Below are positions 1-7,736 of a stretch of 11,010 nucleotides of DNA, piece after piece. The notes under the pieces are model-generated. The model was not told where the DNA came from. It saw only the letters and a list, made by a program, of their open reading frames with translations, and ran no database searches. Within the stretch, counting starts at the first letter, position 1, and every line of letters starts with the position of its first letter. The stretch is from the NCBI GenBank assembly GCA_948438565.1, contig CAOJLW010000055.1, positions 1-11,010 on the forward strand. Reading direction: 5' to 3'. Source of the stretch: an uncultured Lachnospiraceae bacterium (GTDB taxonomy: Bacteria; Bacillota; Clostridia; Lachnospirales; Lachnospiraceae). The translations under genes and the position numbers were made by a program.

Positions 1-1
1 T

Positions 2-880
2 ATGAAGGGAATTATTTTAGCGGGCGGAGCCGGCACCCGTCTGTATCCGTTGACCAAGGCGATCAGCAAGCAGATTATGCCGGTATATGATAAGCCGATG
101 ATCTATTATCCGCTGTCTACGTTGATGTTGGCCGGGATTCGAGAGGTGTTGATTATTTCAACGCCAAGGGATTTGCCGGTATTCCGTGAGCTTTTGGGTT
201 CCGGCGAGCAGCTGGGGATGCGTTTTGCCTATGCGGTGCAGGAGGAGCCAAGAGGTCTGGCGGATGCGTTTATCATCGGGGATTCCTTTATTGGCACGGA
301 TGCGGCAGCGCTTGTATTGGGGGATAATATTTTCTATGGACAGAGCTTTTCCAGGGTATTGCAGAACGTAGCGGAGCGTACCAAAGCGGGGCCTGGAGCT
401 ACGATTTTTGGCTACTATGTCCGCAATCCCAGAGAGTATGGCGTAGTGGAATTCGACGGGGAAGGAAAGGCTTTGTCAATCGAAGAAAAGCCGGAGCATC
501 CAAAGTCCAATTATGCCGTGCCGGGGTTGTATTTTTATGACAATGACGTCGTGGAGATTGCCAAACATATTCAACCTTCCGCGCGGGGTGAAATCGAAAT
601 CACGAGCGTCAACAATGTGTATTTGGAGCGCGGAACGCTGTCTGTCGAGACGCTAGGGCGCGGCTTTGCCTGGCTGGATACCGGGAATCATGATATGCTG
701 CTCGCGGCTGCGGATTTTGTATCCGCGTTTCAGAAGCGGCAGGGTCTGTATATCTCCTGTATTGAGGAGATTGCCTATAAGCGCGGGTTTATTGATCGGG
801 AACAACTGATAAAGCTGGCACAGCCTCTGTTAAAAACGGAGTATGGCGCGTATCTGATGGATATTGCGGACGGCCTGTAG
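2..880 (+). CDS. rmlA: glucose-1-phosphate thymidylyltransferase (RmlA/RfbA)
   Basis: Catalyses the first step of dTDP-L-rhamnose synthesis in the cytoplasm: glucose-1-phosphate plus dTTP gives dTDP-glucose and pyrophosphate. The 292-residue product has the normal family length and looks complete. The nucleotide-binding loop GGAGTRLYPLT lies at residues 8-18, followed by the KQIMPVYDKP segment at 23-32. The LGDNIFYG motif (106-113, metal-binding Asp108), EEKP (161-164), GEIEIT (196-201) and WLDTG (224-228) are all present. The start at base 2 gives the canonical MKGIILAGG N-terminus; its ribosome binding site lies outside the window. rmlC follows after 18 bases, so the two are co-transcribed. 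The remaining pathway genes rmlB and rmlD are not visible here. The enzyme identity is secure, though the dTDP-glucose could also feed other deoxysugars. Confidence 0.97.
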   Translation: MKGIILAGGAGTRLYPLTKAISKQIMPVYDKPMIYYPLSTLMLAGIREVLIISTPRDLPVFRELLGSGEQLGMRFAYAVQEEPRGLADAFIIGDSFIGTDAAALVLGDNIFYGQSFSRVLQNVAERTKAGPGATIFGYYVRNPREYGVVEFDGEGKALSIEEKPEHPKSNYAVPGLYFYDNDVVEIAKHIQPSARGEIEITSVNNVYLERGTLSVETLGRGFAWLDTGNHDMLLAAADFVSAFQKRQGLYISCIEEIAYKRGFIDREQLIKLAQPLLKTEYGAYLMDIADGL

Positions 881-898
881 GACAGAAAGGAAAGAGAA

Positions 899-1477
899 AT
901 GGGAAAAATCAAAGTGACGTCGGACTGTAACGGGATTGCAGGGTTAAAGGTGATTGAACCAAGCGTATTTGGCGATGCGCGCGGTTATTTTATGGAGACA
1001 TATAATCAAAATGATTTTATAGAAGCGGGGATTGACTGCGTCTTTGTACAGGATAACCAGTCAGCTTCCAAGAAAGGCGTGCTGCGCGGACTGCATTTTC
1101 AGATCAATTATCCGCAGGACAAGCTGGTGCGTGTGATTAGCGGAGAAGTCTTTGATGTGGCGGTCGATTTGCGTAAAGGCTCCGAGACGTTTGGGAAGTG
1201 GTTTGGCGTTGTGCTTTCCGCAGAGAACAAAAAACAGTTTTTTATTCCAAAGGGGTTTGCGCATGGATTTGTCGTATTGAGCGAATATGCGGAATTTTGC
1301 TATAAAGTGACGGATTTTTATCATCCAAACGATGAGGGCGGTCTGTTGTGGAAAGATCCTGAGATTGGCATTGATTGGCCGATGCCGGAGGGGATGACGG
1401 AAGCGGATTTGACCCTGTCCGATAAGGATCGGGAATGGGGCGGCATTTTGGAATATCAGGCTGCCGAAAACAGGTAA
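899..1477 (+). CDS. rmlC: dTDP-4-dehydrorhamnose 3,5-epimerase (RmlC/RfbC)
   Basis: Cytoplasmic cupin enzyme that epimerises C3 and C5 of dTDP-4-keto-6-deoxyglucose, the third step of dTDP-L-rhamnose synthesis. The 192-residue length matches the family. Visible family motifs are the early GDARGYFMETY segment (25-35), the substrate-binding QDNQSASKKGVLRGLHFQ region (51-68) containing catalytic His66, the IPKGFAHGFVVLSE strand (116-129), and FCYKVTDFY (133-141) with the conserved Tyr135. A purine-rich ribosome binding site (AGAAAGGA, bases 884-891) sits 7 bases before the ATG. The gene is 18 bases after rmlA and 11 bases before the ABC permease, consistent with one transcript. Having rmlC beside rmlA makes rhamnose the likely end product. 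Confidence 0.96.
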   Translation: MGKIKVTSDCNGIAGLKVIEPSVFGDARGYFMETYNQNDFIEAGIDCVFVQDNQSASKKGVLRGLHFQINYPQDKLVRVISGEVFDVAVDLRKGSETFGKWFGVVLSAENKKQFFIPKGFAHGFVVLSEYAEFCYKVTDFYHPNDEGGLLWKDPEIGIDWPMPEGMTEADLTLSDKDREWGGILEYQAAENR

Positions 1478-1482
1478 GAGGA
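1477..1482 (+). promoter_or_regulatory. ribosome binding site for the first ABC permease
   Basis: AGAGGA placed 6 bases before the ATG at 1489 and overlapping the last base of the rmlC stop codon. It decides the start: the reading frame is open upstream to 1435, inside rmlC, but the extra 18 residues are polar and unlike the family, and no comparable site precedes that ATG. Confidence 0.7.
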
Positions 1483-1488
1483 AACGGT

Positions 1489-2325
1489 ATGGCAGCATCA
1501 AAAAAACAGAATCATGGATTGTCATTGGCGGGGGTGATTGCAAGCAGAAAGCTGATTTCCCGCCTTTCTGTCAATGATTTTAAGACTAAATTCGCAGGTT
1601 CTTATCTGGGGATTATCTGGGCGTTTGTACAGCCTGTGATTACGGTTTTGGTCTATTGGTTTGTATTTGAAAAAGGTTTTAAGCCGCCGACAGTCAATAA
1701 TGCGGCGGGAGTGGCAGTGCCGTTTGTATTGTGGCTGATTGCCGGGATGGTTCCCTGGTTTTTCTTTAGCGACGCCCTAAGCGGCGGAACCAGGGCGCTT
1801 TTGGATTACTCGTATCTGGTCAAAAAAGTGGTGTTTCAGATCGATATCCTGCCGGTGGTCAAGGTGGCGTCCGCAGTATTTGTGCATCTGTTTTTCCTGG
1901 GGTTTACCGTGCTGTTATATGCGGCGTACGGATATATTCCGGACGGCTATACATTGCAGATTGTGTACTATTCCGTCTGTCTGTTGGTTTTCACGCTTGG
2001 ACTGACGTATCTGACGAGCGCGGTTGTGGTTTTTTTCCGGGATTTAAACCAGGTGATCAATATTGTGCTGCAGGTGGGCGTCTGGGTGACGCCGGTGATG
2101 TGGAATATAGATACGATGGAGCTAAATCCGTTATTGAAAGATATGTTAAAGCTGAACCCTCTATATTATATTGTGCAGGGTTACCGCGACGCCTTGATCG
2201 GCAAGGTGTTTTTTTGGGAACGTCCCGGGTTGTCGCTTTATTTTTGGGCGGTGACGGCTGTCTTTGTATGGCTGGGAACGTATGTCTTTAAAAAGCTGCG
2301 GATGCATTTTGCGGATGTGCTATAG
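1489..2325 (+). CDS. wzm: polysaccharide ABC transporter permease, Wzm type (exporter 1)
   Basis: Integral membrane half of an ABC-2 type exporter that moves an undecaprenyl-diphosphate-linked glycan across the cytoplasmic membrane. The predicted product is 278 residues, normal for Wzm/TagG/KpsM-like permeases. The amphipathic N-terminal region leads into the family hallmark around FAGSYLGIIWAFVQP (35-49). About six hydrophobic segments follow, near residues 43-61, 77-95, 120-147, 158-182, 190-206 and 248-266. The FFRDLNQVINIV motif at 182-193 and LNPLYYIVQGYRDALIG at 222-238 are typical of the family. It works with the ATPase gene that begins 22 bases downstream. The substrate cannot be read from the permease alone; neighbouring rml genes suggest a rhamnose-containing glycan. 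Confidence 0.93.
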   Translation: MAASKKQNHGLSLAGVIASRKLISRLSVNDFKTKFAGSYLGIIWAFVQPVITVLVYWFVFEKGFKPPTVNNAAGVAVPFVLWLIAGMVPWFFFSDALSGGTRALLDYSYLVKKVVFQIDILPVVKVASAVFVHLFFLGFTVLLYAAYGYIPDGYTLQIVYYSVCLLVFTLGLTYLTSAVVVFFRDLNQVINIVLQVGVWVTPVMWNIDTMELNPLLKDMLKLNPLYYIVQGYRDALIGKVFFWERPGLSLYFWAVTAVFVWLGTYVFKKLRMHFADVL

Positions 2326-2347
2326 GGTTAGGAAAGGTTTGGATGGA

Positions 2348-3610
2348 ATGAGCGATATTGCAATCAAGGTGGATAAAATCAGCAAAGTGTACCATCTTTA
2401 CGACCGTCAGCGCGACAGGCTTAAGGATGCGCTGAATCTGACGAGAAAAAAATGTTACAGGGAGCATTTTGCTCTGGATCAGCTTGATTTTGAAATAAAA
2501 AAAGGGGAAACCGTGGGCATTATCGGGACAAACGGTTCCGGGAAATCCACAATTTTAAAAATAATCACCGGGGTATTAAATCCGACGGGAGGCAGCGTAA
2601 CGGTGGACGGAAGAATTTCCGCGCTGTTGGAGCTTGGAGCGGGTTTTAATATGGAATATACCGGGATTGAAAATGTCTATTTAAACGGTACGATGATTGG
2701 GTTTACCGATGAGGAAATTGATAAGCGTCTACAGGATATCCTGGATTTTGCGGATATCGGGGATTTTGTGTATCAGCCGGTAAAAACGTATTCGTCCGGT
2801 ATGTTTGTACGGTTGGCCTTTGCGGTGGCAATCAATATCGATCCGGAGATTTTGATTGTCGACGAGGCTCTCTCGGTTGGGGATGTGTTTTTTCAATCCA
2901 AATGTTACCACAAATTTGAAGAATTTAAAAAGATGGGAAAAACCATTTTATTTGTCAGTCATGATCTTGGGAGCATTACCAAGTACTGCGATCGGGCGAT
3001 TTTATTAAATAAAGGCCAAAAGCTGTTTGAAGGGACGCCGAAGGAAGCCGTAGATCTCTATAAGCGCGTATTGGTCAACCAGCTGGACGACGACGAGGAA
3101 CATGGCAAGACTGCCTGGGATCAGACAGGCGGAGAAGCGCTTTGGCGCAGCACGCTGCCGATCAATCCGGAAGTGTTAGAGTACGGGAGTAAGCTGGCGG
3201 AAATTGTCGATTTTGCGTTTATAGACGATCAGGGGCATTACAGCAATGTGATCGAAAAGGGTTCCGAGATGACGGTTAAAATGAAAGTGCTGTTCCATCA
3301 GGATATCGCGGAGCCGATTTTTGCATTTTCATTTAAAAATCTATTGGGAATCGAACTGTGCGGTACGAATACCATGTTTGAAAAAATTGAAATTACGCCG
3401 AAGCAGGCAGGGGATATTCAGGTGATTTCGTTTCGGCAGAGGATGGATTTGCAGGGAGGGGAGTATCTGCTGTCCCTGGGCTGCACGGGGTATCCGCACG
3501 GGGAATTTACGGTATACCACAGACTCTACGATGTCTGTAATCTGACTGTGGTATCCGTGAAAAATACCGTCGGTTATTATGATATGAACACAGAGATTAC
3601 GGTAGAATAA
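2348..3610 (+). CDS. wzt: polysaccharide ABC transporter ATP-binding protein with C-terminal extension, Wzt type (exporter 1)
   Basis: Cytoplasmic ATPase partner of the preceding permease. From the ATG at 2348 the product is 420 residues; AGGAAAGG at 2330-2337 is a suitable ribosome binding site. The frame is open further upstream to 2264, but that extension overlaps the permease and has no family match. The nucleotide-binding domain (about 1-240) shows Walker A GTNGSGKST (60-68), the polysaccharide-exporter stretch ALLELGAGFNMEYTG (92-106), signature YSSGM (148-152), Walker B ILIVDE (168-173) and switch His205. After an acidic linker (DDDEEHG, 247-253), residues about 270-420 form a beta-rich region resembling the Wzt C-terminal carbohydrate-binding domain, including FSFKNLLGIELCGTNT (327-342). 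In characterised systems such as E. coli O9a this domain recognises the finished chain end before export. The assignment of that domain here is by pattern, not by search. Confidence 0.93.
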   Translation: MSDIAIKVDKISKVYHLYDRQRDRLKDALNLTRKKCYREHFALDQLDFEIKKGETVGIIGTNGSGKSTILKIITGVLNPTGGSVTVDGRISALLELGAGFNMEYTGIENVYLNGTMIGFTDEEIDKRLQDILDFADIGDFVYQPVKTYSSGMFVRLAFAVAINIDPEILIVDEALSVGDVFFQSKCYHKFEEFKKMGKTILFVSHDLGSITKYCDRAILLNKGQKLFEGTPKEAVDLYKRVLVNQLDDDEEHGKTAWDQTGGEALWRSTLPINPEVLEYGSKLAEIVDFAFIDDQGHYSNVIEKGSEMTVKMKVLFHQDIAEPIFAFSFKNLLGIELCGTNTMFEKIEITPKQAGDIQVISFRQRMDLQGGEYLLSLGCTGYPHGEFTVYHRLYDVCNLTVVSVKNTVGYYDMNTEITVE

Positions 3611-3626
3611 TCTGCGGAGGCACACT

Positions 3627-5498
3627 ATGGATATTGTTACGACCTCATATTTACGGGCGAATATATTCGCCTGGCTGCCGATTGGGCGAAAGGACGCCGT
3701 GCTTTATATCGGGCAGGAGGATGTGATTGTAAAAAAATTACGGGAGATGTCCGATAACGTCGCCTGCGTCCGACAGACAAATGAGATTCCGGCGCAGGCT
3801 AAGTACCGCTATATTCTGTGCCTGGGGGATATCAGGACAAACGAACTGCCGGTCTACGCCGCGCATCTGTCCGGAGACGGGAAGCTGGCGTTAGCTGTTT
3901 CCAACGCCTATGGATTAAAATATCTGGCCGGGGTTAAGGAACGGGGGTTAGACACCTATTTTGGATCCGTAGAGGGCGTACAGGGCGCGGAGGGGTACAC
4001 AAAAGAAATGCTCGCCGACGCTCTGCTGTCGGCGGGGTTTGCCTGGCATCGTTTTTATTATCCGTTTCCGGACTATTTGTTTACAATGAGCGTCTATTCC
4101 GACGCTTGTCTGCCCAAACAGGGGGAATTGATCGATCAGGTGGGCAATTTTGAGTCGGAACGTCTGGTGTTATTTGACGAAGCGAAAGCGGCGGACGCGC
4201 TGTTGGCGAGAGGGAAGTTTTCGGAATTTGCAAACGCCTATCTGGTCGTGGCAGGGAAGGAAGGGACGCCGGAGCTCAAAAATGGCAGCGGCGAGGAGAT
4301 TTTATTTGTGAAGTTTTCCAATGATCGGGGTGAAACGCACAATATACGGACGTATATTACTCAATCAGCCGATGGGAAACGGCGTCTCATAAAAGCTGCC
4401 GATACGATACAAGCGCTGCCGCAGATTGACAATCTGGAAAAGACCAGGGCAGCGCTCTCAGAGCTGTATGTAGACAGCCGTTTTTCGTTTAACGTATGCA
4501 GCCGCAGGGCAGACGGCATGGAATTTGCGTTTTTGCGGGGGCATACCATGGAGGAAGAGCTGGACGGCCTGCTTTTGCAGGGGGATTTGACCGGAGCGTC
4601 AGCGCGTCTGTCCGAGCTGTTTCAGGAAATACGCGCCTGTAGGCGTTTGGAGCCGTTTAAAGAAACGCAGGCCTTTCAAAGCGTGTTTGGGCATACGGCG
4701 CTTCCGGAGGGGATTTTGGCGGCTCCGGCTGCGGATATTGATATGATCTTGTCCAATATTATCGTTGGAGAGGACGGCGTCTGGACGGTGATTGACTATG
4801 AATGGTCGTTTCATTTTCCGATTCCGGTAAATTTTATCCTGTATCGCGTCATCCGCTATTATGCGGAAACGACACAGGCGCGCAGGGCGCTGGACGCGGA
4901 GGCGCTCTATCAGACGGCGGGCATTGCGCCGGAGGAACGTACGGCCTATGCGGCTATGGAGGAAGCGTTTCAGGAGTATGTCTTAAGCGGACATAAGCCG
5001 ATGCGCCGTCTGTATCAGGAGGCTGGCCGTCCGGCATACCATATCAGCAGTCTGCTGCATACGATAGACGGTCTGGAACGCAGGAGCGCGCTGCAGATTT
5101 ATTTTGACCGGGGAGAAGGTTTTTCGGAACGGGATACGGTCGTATATCACAGCCAGTCGTTGGACGGCGCCTATTGTCTGGAAATTAATATACCGGGCGA
5201 CGTGCGACAGGTTCGGATCGATCCGGGCAGCCAGGCGTGTACCGTCGATTTGAAAAGACTGGCTTTTTATGGCCAAAAGGACGATGTTTTGGAATTTATC
5301 AGCAATGGTCACAAGCTCTTTGGCAATTGTTATCTGTTTGATACGGATGATCCCAATCTTTTGCTCACACAGCTTCCGGCGGCAAACAGAACGCTTTGCC
5401 TGGATTTGCGGATAGAGGGTATGAGCCTGGCGGCAGCGGAGTGGATTGCGCCCAAAATTGACGCGAAGTACCGACTGAAAAAGATGCTGAAATTGTAA
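3627..5498 (+). CDS. degenerate methyltransferase / kinase-like fusion protein (possible chain-end modifier)
   Basis: A 623-residue cytoplasmic-looking protein; CGGAGG at 3615-3620 sets the start. Residues 1 to about 205 resemble the class I SAM methyltransferases of glycan clusters: YLRANIFAWLP (8-18), VLYIG (25-29), a GLKYLAG segment (96-102), YYPFPDYLF (144-152) and FANAYLVV (201-208). However, the glycine-rich SAM motif I (normally of the form EIGxGxG) reads YIGQEDV, and the region after it looks shortened. Residues about 223-470 look like an aminoglycoside-phosphotransferase/WbdD-type kinase: candidate beta3 Lys256, catalytic loop DMILSN (Asp372, Asn377) and DYEW (metal-binding Asp390). 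Residues about 487-623 form a tail beginning IYFDRGEGFS that I recognise only as recurrent in Firmicute glycan proteins. Located directly after an extended Wzt, it may phosphorylate the growing glycan to cap it. That role is inference; a sugar or protein kinase role is possible. Confidence 0.62.
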   Translation: MDIVTTSYLRANIFAWLPIGRKDAVLYIGQEDVIVKKLREMSDNVACVRQTNEIPAQAKYRYILCLGDIRTNELPVYAAHLSGDGKLALAVSNAYGLKYLAGVKERGLDTYFGSVEGVQGAEGYTKEMLADALLSAGFAWHRFYYPFPDYLFTMSVYSDACLPKQGELIDQVGNFESERLVLFDEAKAADALLARGKFSEFANAYLVVAGKEGTPELKNGSGEEILFVKFSNDRGETHNIRTYITQSADGKRRLIKAADTIQALPQIDNLEKTRAALSELYVDSRFSFNVCSRRADGMEFAFLRGHTMEEELDGLLLQGDLTGASARLSELFQEIRACRRLEPFKETQAFQSVFGHTALPEGILAAPAADIDMILSNIIVGEDGVWTVIDYEWSFHFPIPVNFILYRVIRYYAETTQARRALDAEALYQTAGIAPEERTAYAAMEEAFQEYVLSGHKPMRRLYQEAGRPAYHISSLLHTIDGLERRSALQIYFDRGEGFSERDTVVYHSQSLDGAYCLEINIPGDVRQVRIDPGSQACTVDLKRLAFYGQKDDVLEFISNGHKLFGNCYLFDTDDPNLLLTQLPAANRTLCLDLRIEGMSLAAAEWIAPKIDAKYRLKKMLKL

Positions 5499-5519
5499 CA
5501 AAGAAGTAGGGAGGCGGCC

Positions 5520-6896
5520 ATGAAAGTATCGACATCCTTAAAAACCAAACGTATGATTATGTTCTGGGCCAAGTGTTTGATTGTGCTGATACAGACCGGG
5601 ATCTACGGTTGGCTTTGGTATAGCCATTATAAAGATATGATGCCGGTGGAATATTGGAGACGGGGCAATTGGGTGGTCATTGCCCTTTACGGGATGTTTA
5701 TCATCGTTTTCTCGAGAGCCTTTGGCGCGTTAAAGGTAGGTTATCTAAAGACCTGGGATATTATGTATTCTCAAATGCTGACGATTCTCTGCGTCAATGG
5801 GGTGACGTATTTGCAGCTGTCTTTGATCAACGGCGATTGGAAATTCTTGGATAACAGCGAGCCGATGTTTATGCTTTGTATTGCCGATTTTTCCATTGTG
5901 CTGGCCTGGGCGTTATTTATGCGCTGGATCTATGCGATTATCTATCCGCCGCATGAGATGCTCCTCATCTATGGGGATATCAGTCCGGATGCGATTATCC
6001 GAAAGCTGGAATCCAGGAAGGACAAGTATCATGTCAAGGAAAAGGTCGCGTTAAGCACAGGCATGGATACGGTAATGGAGCGGATTTTATGTTATGATGC
6101 GGTGTTGATCGGGGATATTCCGGTGCAGGATCGCAATCGTTTTATTAAATATTGTTTTGAAAAAAATATACGCTGCTATGGGATTCCCAAGATTTCGGAT
6201 ATTATGATTCGAAACTCCGAAAGCATCGATCTGTTTGATTCGCCGCTTCTGCTGTTTCGCAATAACGGCCTGACCTACCGCCAGATGTTCGTTAAACGCG
6301 TCATGGATCTGGTTATTTCATTGGCCGGGATTTTACTGGCTTCGCCGGTGATGCTGTTGATTGCATTTTTCATTAAGCTCTATGACCGTGGCCCGGTGTT
6401 TTATAAACAGAAGCGTCAGACAATGGGCGGCCGGGAATTTTATATTTTAAAGTTCCGCAGTATGGTCGTCGATTCGGAGCGTCATGGCGCCCGTCTGGCA
6501 AAAGCGCATGACGACCGGATTACGCCTGTGGGAAAGGTGATTCGCAGGCTGCATTTTGACGAGCTTCCGCAGCTGTTTAATATTGTAAAAGGGGATATGG
6601 CGTTTGTTGGCCCAAGGCCGGAACGTAAGGAGATTACGGAAGAGTATACCAAAGAAATACCGGAGTTTCCATTCCGTCTCAAGGTCAAGGCGGGTTTGAC
6701 CGGGTATGCCCAGGTCTACGGGCAGTACAATACCGTTCCCTATGACAAATTAAAGCTCGATTTGACGTATATTACCAATTATTCGGTGTGGCTGGATATC
6801 AAACTGATTATTTTAACAGTCAAAATCCTGTTTCAAAAGGAAAAATCCGAAGGTGTGGATGATGCGCAAAAAACAGCGTTGGCAAAACAAAGGTGA
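5520..6896 (+). CDS. undecaprenyl-phosphate sugar phosphotransferase (WbaP/CpsE-type initiating enzyme)
   Basis: Membrane enzyme that starts glycan assembly by moving a sugar-1-phosphate from a nucleotide sugar to undecaprenyl phosphate. It has 458 residues, usual for the long polyprenyl glycosylphosphotransferase type. Hydrophobic segments near 14-34, 51-68, 82-103 and 117-142 form an N-terminal membrane domain, followed by a Rossmann-like region (about 147-240). The C-terminal catalytic domain begins with the re-entrant helix near 260-287. It carries the conserved KFRSM (311-315), DDRITPVGKVIRRLHFDELPQ stretch (331-351, catalytic Asp347-Glu348 pair), GPRPE (364-368) and KAGLTGYAQVYG (390-401). 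AGGGAGG at 5508-5514 is a strong ribosome binding site 5 bases before the ATG. The sugar specificity (galactose, glucose or another) cannot be read from the sequence. Confidence 0.93.
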   Translation: MKVSTSLKTKRMIMFWAKCLIVLIQTGIYGWLWYSHYKDMMPVEYWRRGNWVVIALYGMFIIVFSRAFGALKVGYLKTWDIMYSQMLTILCVNGVTYLQLSLINGDWKFLDNSEPMFMLCIADFSIVLAWALFMRWIYAIIYPPHEMLLIYGDISPDAIIRKLESRKDKYHVKEKVALSTGMDTVMERILCYDAVLIGDIPVQDRNRFIKYCFEKNIRCYGIPKISDIMIRNSESIDLFDSPLLLFRNNGLTYRQMFVKRVMDLVISLAGILLASPVMLLIAFFIKLYDRGPVFYKQKRQTMGGREFYILKFRSMVVDSERHGARLAKAHDDRITPVGKVIRRLHFDELPQLFNIVKGDMAFVGPRPERKEITEEYTKEIPEFPFRLKVKAGLTGYAQVYGQYNTVPYDKLKLDLTYITNYSVWLDIKLIILTVKILFQKEKSEGVDDAQKTALAKQR

Positions 6897-6900
6897 AAGG
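6891..6900 (+). promoter_or_regulatory. ribosome binding site for the GT2 gene
   Basis: AGGTGAAAGG overlaps the stop codon of the sugar phosphotransferase gene and stands 6 bases before the ATG at 6907. It supports that start over the in-frame ATG at 6853, which would lie inside the upstream gene and add 18 charged residues outside the GT2 fold. Confidence 0.65.
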
Positions 6901-6906
6901 TGCGGT

Positions 6907-7725
6907 ATGATGGAACCTTATTCGGTATTGATGTCGGTCTATGCGAAAGAGAAAGCGGATTTCTTACGGCAAAGCATTGATAGTATGCTGGCACAGACCG
7001 TACGTACAGATGATTTTGTTATTTTATGCGACGGTCCTCTGACAGAAGAGTTAGATAGCGTAATAGAAGCAGCCAAACGGGATCATCCGAAGCTGTTTCG
7101 GGTGGTTAGGCTAACGTGCCAGGGCGGTTTGGGGAATGCATTGAAAACGGGCGTGCCGATTTGCCGGAATGAATGGATTGCCCGGATGGACAGTGACGAT
7201 ATCAGCGTTCCGGATAGATGTGAAAAACAGCTGCAATTTTTGAAAGGGCAGTATGCCGATCTGGTGGGTGGAAATGTAGCGGAATTTACCGGCAGCATTT
7301 CCAACTTAAAGGCCAGCCGGAGGGTTCCCCAGGACGACGATGCGATTAAGCAGTTTGCCAAACGGAGGAATCCGTTTAATCATCCGACTGTGATGTTCCG
7401 GAAATCGGCTGTCTTAAAAGCGGGCAATTATCAGGACTGCAAAGGGTTTGAGGACTATTACCTCTGGGCGCGGATGCTTAAGCGCGGCATGGTAGGGCAT
7501 AATATTCAAGAGACGCTGGTCTATATGCGTACCGACGAGGGGATGTATCAGCGCAGGGGAAGCCTGCCCTATGCGTGGCTTGGCATTAAGGCGCGGTGGC
7601 GGATTTTTCGAATTGGCTATTCCAGCTTTTTGGATTTTTGCGTTTCCGCAGGCGGGCAGCTTATGATGTCGCTGATCCCACTGCGTCTGCGCACCTATTG
7701 TTATCAGCGGTTCCTGCGCGGATAA
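6907..7725 (+). CDS. family 2 glycosyltransferase (AmsE-like)
   Basis: Cytoplasmic inverting glycosyltransferase that adds one sugar to the lipid-linked glycan. From 6907 the protein has 272 residues. The GT-A fold begins YSVLMSVYAKEKADFLRQSI (5-24), with a nucleotide-binding VILCDGP at 38-44. The metal-binding motif is ARMDSDDIS (92-100). NHPTVMFRKS (158-167) and GFEDYYLWARML (180-191), with the Glu182-Asp183 pair as likely catalytic base region, match the AmsE-like GT2 group. The last 30 or so residues include a short hydrophobic stretch (about 238-258), compatible with membrane association. A second ATG directly follows the first (6910), so the start is uncertain by one residue. The gene is 10 bases after the initiating phosphotransferase, so it may add an early sugar, but donor and acceptor are unknown. 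Confidence 0.92.
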   Translation: MMEPYSVLMSVYAKEKADFLRQSIDSMLAQTVRTDDFVILCDGPLTEELDSVIEAAKRDHPKLFRVVRLTCQGGLGNALKTGVPICRNEWIARMDSDDISVPDRCEKQLQFLKGQYADLVGGNVAEFTGSISNLKASRRVPQDDDAIKQFAKRRNPFNHPTVMFRKSAVLKAGNYQDCKGFEDYYLWARMLKRGMVGHNIQETLVYMRTDEGMYQRRGSLPYAWLGIKARWRIFRIGYSSFLDFCVSAGGQLMMSLIPLRLRTYCYQRFLRG

Positions 7726-7736
7726 AAGCCGCAAAA

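Noticed and set aside
1595..1635. Near-identical DNA in the two permease genes (around 1598-1625 and 9958-9985), as a possible recent duplication
   Set aside because: The match covers only the conserved SYLGIIW family motif. The rest of the two permeases diverges, so they are old paralogues, not a repeat.
2264..2347. Upstream extension of the first ATPase into the permease gene
   Set aside because: The extra 28 residues are the shifted frame of the permease end, lack family similarity, and a good ribosome binding site precedes the ATG at 2348.
4983..5501. A 172-codon open frame on the minus strand within the fusion gene
   Set aside because: It lies wholly antisense to a well-supported gene, has no recognisable motif, and its composition is that of reverse-complemented coding sequence. 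The same holds for the other minus-strand frames, for example 1061-1543 and 8555-8992.
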